Part shown: one piece after another, positions 58,952-64,000 of the stretch | Layout: the number at the start of each line of letters is the position of its first letter | How positions within the stretch are numbered: the first letter of the stretch is position 1 | Origin: Panicum virgatum | Taxonomy: Eukaryota > Streptophyta > Magnoliopsida > Poales > Poaceae | Length of the DNA stretch: 64,000 nt | Direction of reading: 5' to 3' | NCBI RefSeq assembly: GCF_016808335.1 | Contig: NC_053146.1 | Span: forward strand, 28,373,495-28,437,494 | The notes under the pieces: generated by a model | What the model saw: the letters and a program-made list of their open reading frames with translations, nothing else | Database searches by the model: none | Told to the model about the DNA's origin: nothing | Translations under genes and position numbers: made by a program

Positions 58952-61900
58952 TGTGGCAGAACCACCTGAATTATCCCGGCTCAGGTGCGCAGGCTATCAC
59001 CATAAAGGAAACACCGGCTCAAACGCACTTCAAACGGAACAATCCTTGGTATGTCGGGTAACGTCCCGATACAACCACCGGTTCTCGGATCGAACAAGCA
59101 TACCCTGCACGAAGGCGAGTCCAGAGATATTACAACCACAAGTTTTACATCACAGGCATAAAAGTTATTACAAACCAGTTCTAAAGTATTATTACAAGAC
59201 CAACCTTAGTAAACAGTTATACAAGCCATAACTTAAATTCAGAGTTTAGACAGCGGAAGATAAAACACGACGGCTACAACACGTCGCAAAAGGATACCAG
59301 GCTAGCCCAAGCATGGTATCACTCGCCATAGTCATTGCCGGTCGAAGATGTGTCCCACTCTACGGACCAGCCAGGAGGACAACGAGCAAGGGTAGGTCAA
59401 GCTAGCGATTTGCTCCTCAAAACTCATACCTGAAAAGGTTTTCAACAGCAAGACTGAGTATTCTAATACTCAGCAAGACTTAACCGTCAACGGGCCTAAG
59501 TAGCCCACTATAGCTAGACTATGCAGGGTTTGTGAGGCTCTGGTTTTCCTTTTTGCTGAAAAGCAATAAAGAGTAGGTCCTTACTTTCAAGTTTTAGCTT
59601 TCAAGATTCTAGTTGGTTTAACCATTCTATGTAAGCAACTACTATCCAAACATGGTAGAAAACTAAGCAAACAACAAGATTGATAAATAATATTGTTGCT
59701 CTTATTACTCTGTGTGCCAAAGGGATCAAGCAGTCTCATATCATCGTGAGAGGCGGATGATTCTGAATCGAAATTCAACCTTGCAAGGATAAACCTAGCA
59801 CACACGTCTGGAACACCGTCGGTTCGTTCCCAAACAACCGTTGACCTTTCTTTCCGGCTTGTGGATAGTGCCACTCTCCCCGACTACAGGGCTCCAAGGT
59901 CCACCCTTCTACGAGGTCCACCCTTGTCCCTTGAAGTCGCAGTGTTGCGCAACATAAACATAAAACCTATCCCTAAGAGGGAGTGGGAGGTATATCCACT
60001 CCCTGGTCCAATCGGCTATTAGGCTTGCCGCGTACCATATTTACGGCATGTGGCTAGTACTTTCAAAAACTTTACCACCGCTACCACACACCGCGACCTT
60101 AACAAGTTCATCAATACAGACGGGGTCTCACCAAAGGTCATGATATCGAACACGACCCCGTCCGTCGTCCTTATATTGATAACAGAAAGTAAACAAGTAA
60201 TTCCTATAAAGCTCGCGAGTGACAGGCAATCACTCGACTTTTACCGGTCCTATAAGCTTAGCAAGTAGTCGAACTCAAAGTAGAAGCTCAAAATTTAACA
60301 GGAGATCTACACAGAAATGAACTAGCTACTGTGAATTTTTCATGATTTTATCTACACAGAAATAATTATGAGAAAATAAACAAAACAGAACAATAGATTA
60401 GCAAGATTCATTTTTAGATCCTGTTCTATTCATGATCTGAGGCTCAAACTTCCTGGACAAGCTAAGCTACTCAAGAAGAACATGTAGAAATATTTTTATG
60501 ATTTATTACGAAAAGAAACTATTTACCATAATTAAAGTCTATTAAACAAGGATTAAATCAAATAAATAGCTATACATGAGAACTGAGCACGAATTGTTTA
60601 TAGAAACACTATATACATATGAGTAAATCACCATAAAAATTTCATTGCAAGATCAGGCTTCAAACAGTAGATAAGAAAAAGATAAAAACAACTAATATAT
60701 ATGCACTAGTAACACAAATCAAATTTTTCAGCAAAAACTTGCAACTAAAGCCTAACATATTATGGTTCTACTTCATAGAGCTCTTCAAGAGGATTCCAAA
60801 ACATCTAGATTTTCTATTTTACGAATTTTCCACGAATTGATATTGAATTTCAAAGTTCACTGAAAATCATCACAAAGAAGTCCCTAGAGCACTATTCATC
60901 TGTGTCTTGAGCTATTCAAATAACCCCCTGGCCTTTCTCGAATTTAAACCCGAGGGTCCTTGGCTGAGTCAGAGAGGGGAGGCGACGGTTGACCGGCCAA
61001 ATCCCGGCGAGGGGCTCACCGGCGGCGAGGGGTAGGTTGGGGAAAACGGAGAGGAAGTCGAGGCGATTCTCTGGATGCCCTTGGGTCGCGAAATGAGGGC
61101 GGGAGGAGGTCGGTCCACGGTGAGCGGCGGCCGGTGGAGCTCAGAGCACGGCGGCGGGGTGGCTCCGGTGGGGTTCGGGCGAGGGGAAGTGGCCTGGGAG
61201 TTGCGCGAGGGCGAGGCAGTGCTTGCTAGGTGGTCAGAGCGGGCGGAGGAGCGGCGGTGAGGCGGCTCCGTGGCGGGGGTGAGCTCGTCGGAGTTCAAGC
61301 GGGGCGGCGGCGCTGTTCTGGGGCGTGGGAGCACGGAGAAGGCAAAAGGAGGAGAGGAATAGGATGCTGGGGTATTTGTAGTGCCTGTGCGCACGTGAAG
61401 AGAGGGCGGCGGCCTCAGCCTTGGCCGGGCCACGGCGACGGCGAGGTGGCGACCATGCGGCGGCTCTGGGCGGCGTGGCAAGGCAAGGGAAGCTCCAGCG
61501 CGCAGCCAAGGGCGGTGGAGGAGCAGCAGCTCGACGCGTGGGCACCAGCGCAACGCAGAACGTGGCCGGGCAGGCTCTCCCCTGCGCCGGCGACGGCGCT
61601 GCACAGCGGCGGCGGGGGAAAAACAGAGCAGGGAGCTGGAGGTGGAAGAAAGGGTTGTTTTGCAATTTCCAAAAATTCCAGGGACCTCACTGTAAAACAG
61701 CGATAACTTTTAAAAAGGCTCAAATGAAAAAATGCCCAACATGAAAGTTGTTCAGTTTTTCAAGATCTACAACTTTGATGTTGTGCAAAAATTTATTTGA
61801 TCAAAGGATAGAGAGCTAAATTTGAAAACATAGAAGGGAATTTGAATTTAAAGGAATTTGTCTTTTTCAATGAAATTTCATTTCAATCTTGGGCTGATTT

Positions 61901-62128
61901 GAAAAGTTCCCTGCCATGTAATGATTACACTACATTTTGCAAAAACACCCTCCACAAAAGTTATAATTGCACACCCAATTCAAATATAACTGCAGAAAGT
62001 ACCTTGCCTAAAATCATAATTACACATATACCCTTTTATAATTACAAAAAGATCCCTTTTCAAGTAAACTAAGCACAAGATGCATACAATGAGTGCAATT
62101 TGATTGTGCAAACACCTAGGGTGTTACA
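58952..62128 (-). repeat. TEK-E2 5' LTR (3177 bp, 0.7 kb deleted)
   Basis: TGTGGCAGAACC at 58952 to GGGTGTTACA at 62128. Collinear with 47718-51592 except that about 696 bp are missing at 60278, where GAACTCAAAG joins TAGAAGCTCA. Few substitutions otherwise. As the promoter-bearing copy, the deletion may affect expression. Confidence 0.95.
61744..61776. other. LTR stem-loop AAAGTTGT...ACAACTTT (TEK-E2, 5' LTR)
   Basis: Duplicate of the structure at 51208-51240. Confidence 0.65.
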
Positions 62129-62625
62129 AATTCCTCCGGAAACACATCGGAGTATTCACAAACCACAAGAATTCCTTCTAAATGTTTCCCTTCCACATGA
62201 TAGACTGTACTTTCTGGGATCTCGTGACGAGAAAGATGAACATCCATAGGACCATATGTCGAAGGGTTTAACTGAATGACGCGAGAAATGGTATTAATGA
62301 TAGCAGCGTGCTTTTTCATCCAACTCATTCCAAGTATGACATCTATCCCTTGACTTGGAAGGACAATGGGAGTGATCGGGAAATTTTTCCCACCCAAGTT
62401 AAGAGTCACATTCCGAACTACCCTGCCGGTAGTTAACCGTGTGCCCGGTGTCTGAATAATGTAGGGTCTTTCTAAGTATGTTACTCGTAATTGATGTCGA
62501 GCAACACATGCTTCACTGATAAAGGTATGGGACGCTCTAGAATCAAATAACACAGTAGCAGGGCAGTGATCAATGGAAAACATAGCCGCCATCACTTGAG
62601 TACCCTCAGGAACATCCTCCAGTGT
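62129..62625 (-). pseudogene. TEK-F protease (resumes after TEK-E2)
   Basis: Frame 62595-62129 reads FSIDHCPATVLFDSRASHTF, an aspartic protease active site with the usual DSGA changed to DSRA, then DVILGMSWMKKH and VVCEYSDVFPEE, which joins the LPGMPPDRD linker at 47717 on the other side of TEK-E2. The Gly-to-Arg change next to the catalytic Asp should disable it. TEK-G interrupts the element at 62626, so gag is out of view. The first five bases, AATTC, are the right target duplication of TEK-E2. Confidence 0.85.
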
Positions 62626-64000
62626 TGTAACACCCTGATTTAATTTTCAGATTTTAATAATAAATTTAATTGACTTTATTTAATTTTCTAGGATTTTATT
62701 TGCTCAGTCTTGCATTTAATCTAATTTTGTTCCTCAAGTAATTAAAATTTTGTCTAAGGTTAAATTTTGTTGTTGCATTCATGCTGGTGCATGGTTTTAT
62801 TTTTGCTTGATTGCATAGGAGTTTGAATTCAAATTCATTTGAATTCAAATAGATTTGTTTTGTTTGGAAATAGAATAGAAAAGGGGAAGAGAATAGGAAA
62901 ACCCAAAACCCAGTAAACCCACTACCTCTTTCCCTGCGGCCCGTTTTCCTTTTTTTTTCCCGGCCCAAGCTGGGCCAGCCCAGTCCATCGACCCCTCTTC
63001 CCTTCTCCCGCAGCTCAGCGGCCTGCGTTTCTTCCGCGCGGACGCGCAGCGCCGTTCCCGCACCTGGGCCCGCACACCAGCGAGCATGCGCTCGCCCCGC
63101 TGACGCCTGCTTCACGGCCCAGCACCGGCCCGCTTCCACCCGCGTCGCCCCGTCGCTCTGCGACTGACACTCCGGGCCCAGCTGTCGGTTTCGTCTCCCC
63201 CGCGCCACGCGTTCGCAACCGAACGCCGCGATCCCCGCCCGAGATGCTCGCCGGCCTTCCTTATCGGGCGCGCACACCGAGATCTCGGCGCCCCCTCTTT
63301 AAACCACCCCGCTGCCCCCTCTGGAAACCCACCTCGCCACCACATCAAACCCCGAACCCTAGCCGCCTTTGCTCCGCCACGCACAGCCCCAGCGCCGCCG
63401 TGGACTAATCACTCCACCCCGCCACAGCCCCGGAAAGACCCCGTCGAAGCTCCGCCTCAGCACCAGGGAGCTCCCCGAAGCCACCATCCCCGAGCTCTAC
63501 CCGCACAACGCCGGAATCGTGCCGGATTTCAAGTCAGGTGAGAACGGGCCGCCGTCGAATTTTTCTCGCCACTAGTGGTCCTCGGCCCTCCTTGACCCCT
63601 TGCTCGACTTCGCAGCGCAACCACTCGTCGACCCGTGCAGCCCAGGAGCCCGGAGGAGCCAGCACCACCCGGACCGCGAGCTCCGCCCCATCGCCGCCGC
63701 CCGACCTCGACGTGGATCATCGTGCGCCGCACCTCCGTCCGTTGCCAAGCCTTGGTGAGCACCGCTGGAACCTCCCCGTCCTCTTGCTCTAGTTATTTTA
63801 GGCCGTGGCGCACCCCAACTGCCCAGACACCCCACGCCGGCGTCACACCGTCGTGCGCGCCGTGGATCCGCCATGGCGGACCCGCTGCAGAGCACCCCAG
63901 CCTTGCGCGACCCTTGTTTTGGGTTCGCGTTAACACCACACACACTCACGGACCCCTTTCACTCGGATTCAAGCCCAGCATAGTGCAAACGTGCCCACGC
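62626..64000 (+). repeat. TEK-G: LTR start of a TEK-1-family element, runs off the window
   Basis: Begins TGTAACACCCTGATTTAATT, the reverse complement of the LTR ends at 780-806 and 28400-28451, so this copy is in the plus orientation. AT-rich first 200 bases, then a GC-rich region from about 63000. Open frames of 60-190 codons overlap on both strands and match no domain. Whether it is a solo LTR or a full element cannot be told. Confidence 0.75.

Larger units (their letters stand above)
47718..62128 (-). mobile_element. TEK-E2: structurally complete Tekay-like chromovirus (14.4 kb)
   Basis: Both LTRs, PBS, PPT, gag, pol with chromodomain and a 5-bp target duplication AATTC are present. The two LTRs differ by few substitutions where they align, so the insertion is recent relative to TEK-E1 and TEK-F, but the 5' LTR lacks about 0.7 kb. 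The coding part has one stop in gag and one frameshift at the RNase H/integrase junction. The leader is 2.7 kb and carries an extra ORF and structured repeats. Inserted in the TEK-F protease. Confidence 0.95.

Noticed and set aside
62696..63949. Open frames in TEK-G resembling a small GC-rich host gene
   Set aside because: The segment starts with an LTR terminus shared with 780-806 and 28400-28451, so it is LTR.

Overview
The window reads as repetitive heterochromatin of a large-genome grass (Poaceae, probably a panicoid or related cereal). I see no host gene, tRNA, rRNA or CRISPR. Essentially every base belongs to Ty3/gypsy LTR retrotransposons of three lineages inserted into one another: Tekay-like chromoviruses (3-4 kb LTRs bounded by TGTAACACCC...GGGTGTTACA or TGTAACACCC...GGTTCTGCCACA, tRNA-iMet-type primer site, chromodomain), Athila-like elements (LTRs TGTTGACG...CCAACA, primer site TGGCGCCGTTGCCGGGGA, env-like third ORF) and one Tat-lineage element (extra archaeal-type RNase H, antisense ORF). 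The grass assignment rests on these families and on the GC-rich LTRs. The species cannot be read from the sequence.

Layout. 1-5948: TEK-1, a minus-strand Tekay-like element with RT-RNaseH-integrase deleted and apparently identical LTR overlap. 5949-7896: 3' end and 3' LTR of an Athila-like element (ATH-A). 7897-14708: ATH-B, whose LTR has a PPT on one side and a primer site on the other; it keeps gag/protease and an env-like ORF but has no RT or integrase. 14709-18327: ATH-C, with LTR, primer site, gag and a mosaic end. 18328-19595: 5' LTR and primer site of ATH-D. 19788-32592: TAT-1 on the minus strand, carrying a spliced-looking antisense ORF and split by a solo LTR at 25045-28451. 32593-34418: Athila gag-protease-RT fragment (ATH-X, possibly the continuation of ATH-D). 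34419-41166: TEK-E1. 41167-47717 plus 62129-62625: TEK-F. 47718-62128: TEK-E2, a structurally complete 14.4-kb element with target-site duplication AATTC. 62626-64000: plus-strand LTR start, TEK-G.

The insertions form a chain in which each younger element interrupts an older one: ATH-B > ATH-C > ATH-D/X > TEK-E1 > TEK-F > TEK-E2, with TEK-G also in TEK-F, TAT-1 next to or in ATH-X, and a solo LTR in TAT-1. Most right-hand halves therefore lie beyond the window.

No element is intact: stop codons, frameshifts, deletions and nested insertions are present throughout. The features most worth a second look are non-coding or accessory: a paired-hairpin array with compensatory changes in the ATH-A 3' UTR (5957-6120), a covarying LTR hairpin (8998-9026 and 19197-19225), the antisense ORF with two phase-0 introns (19788-20864), a promoter-like module before the env-like ORF (11304-11936), an unrecognised ~300-codon leader ORF in TEK-E2 (56779-57681) and structured tandem repeats beside its primer site (58424-58668).
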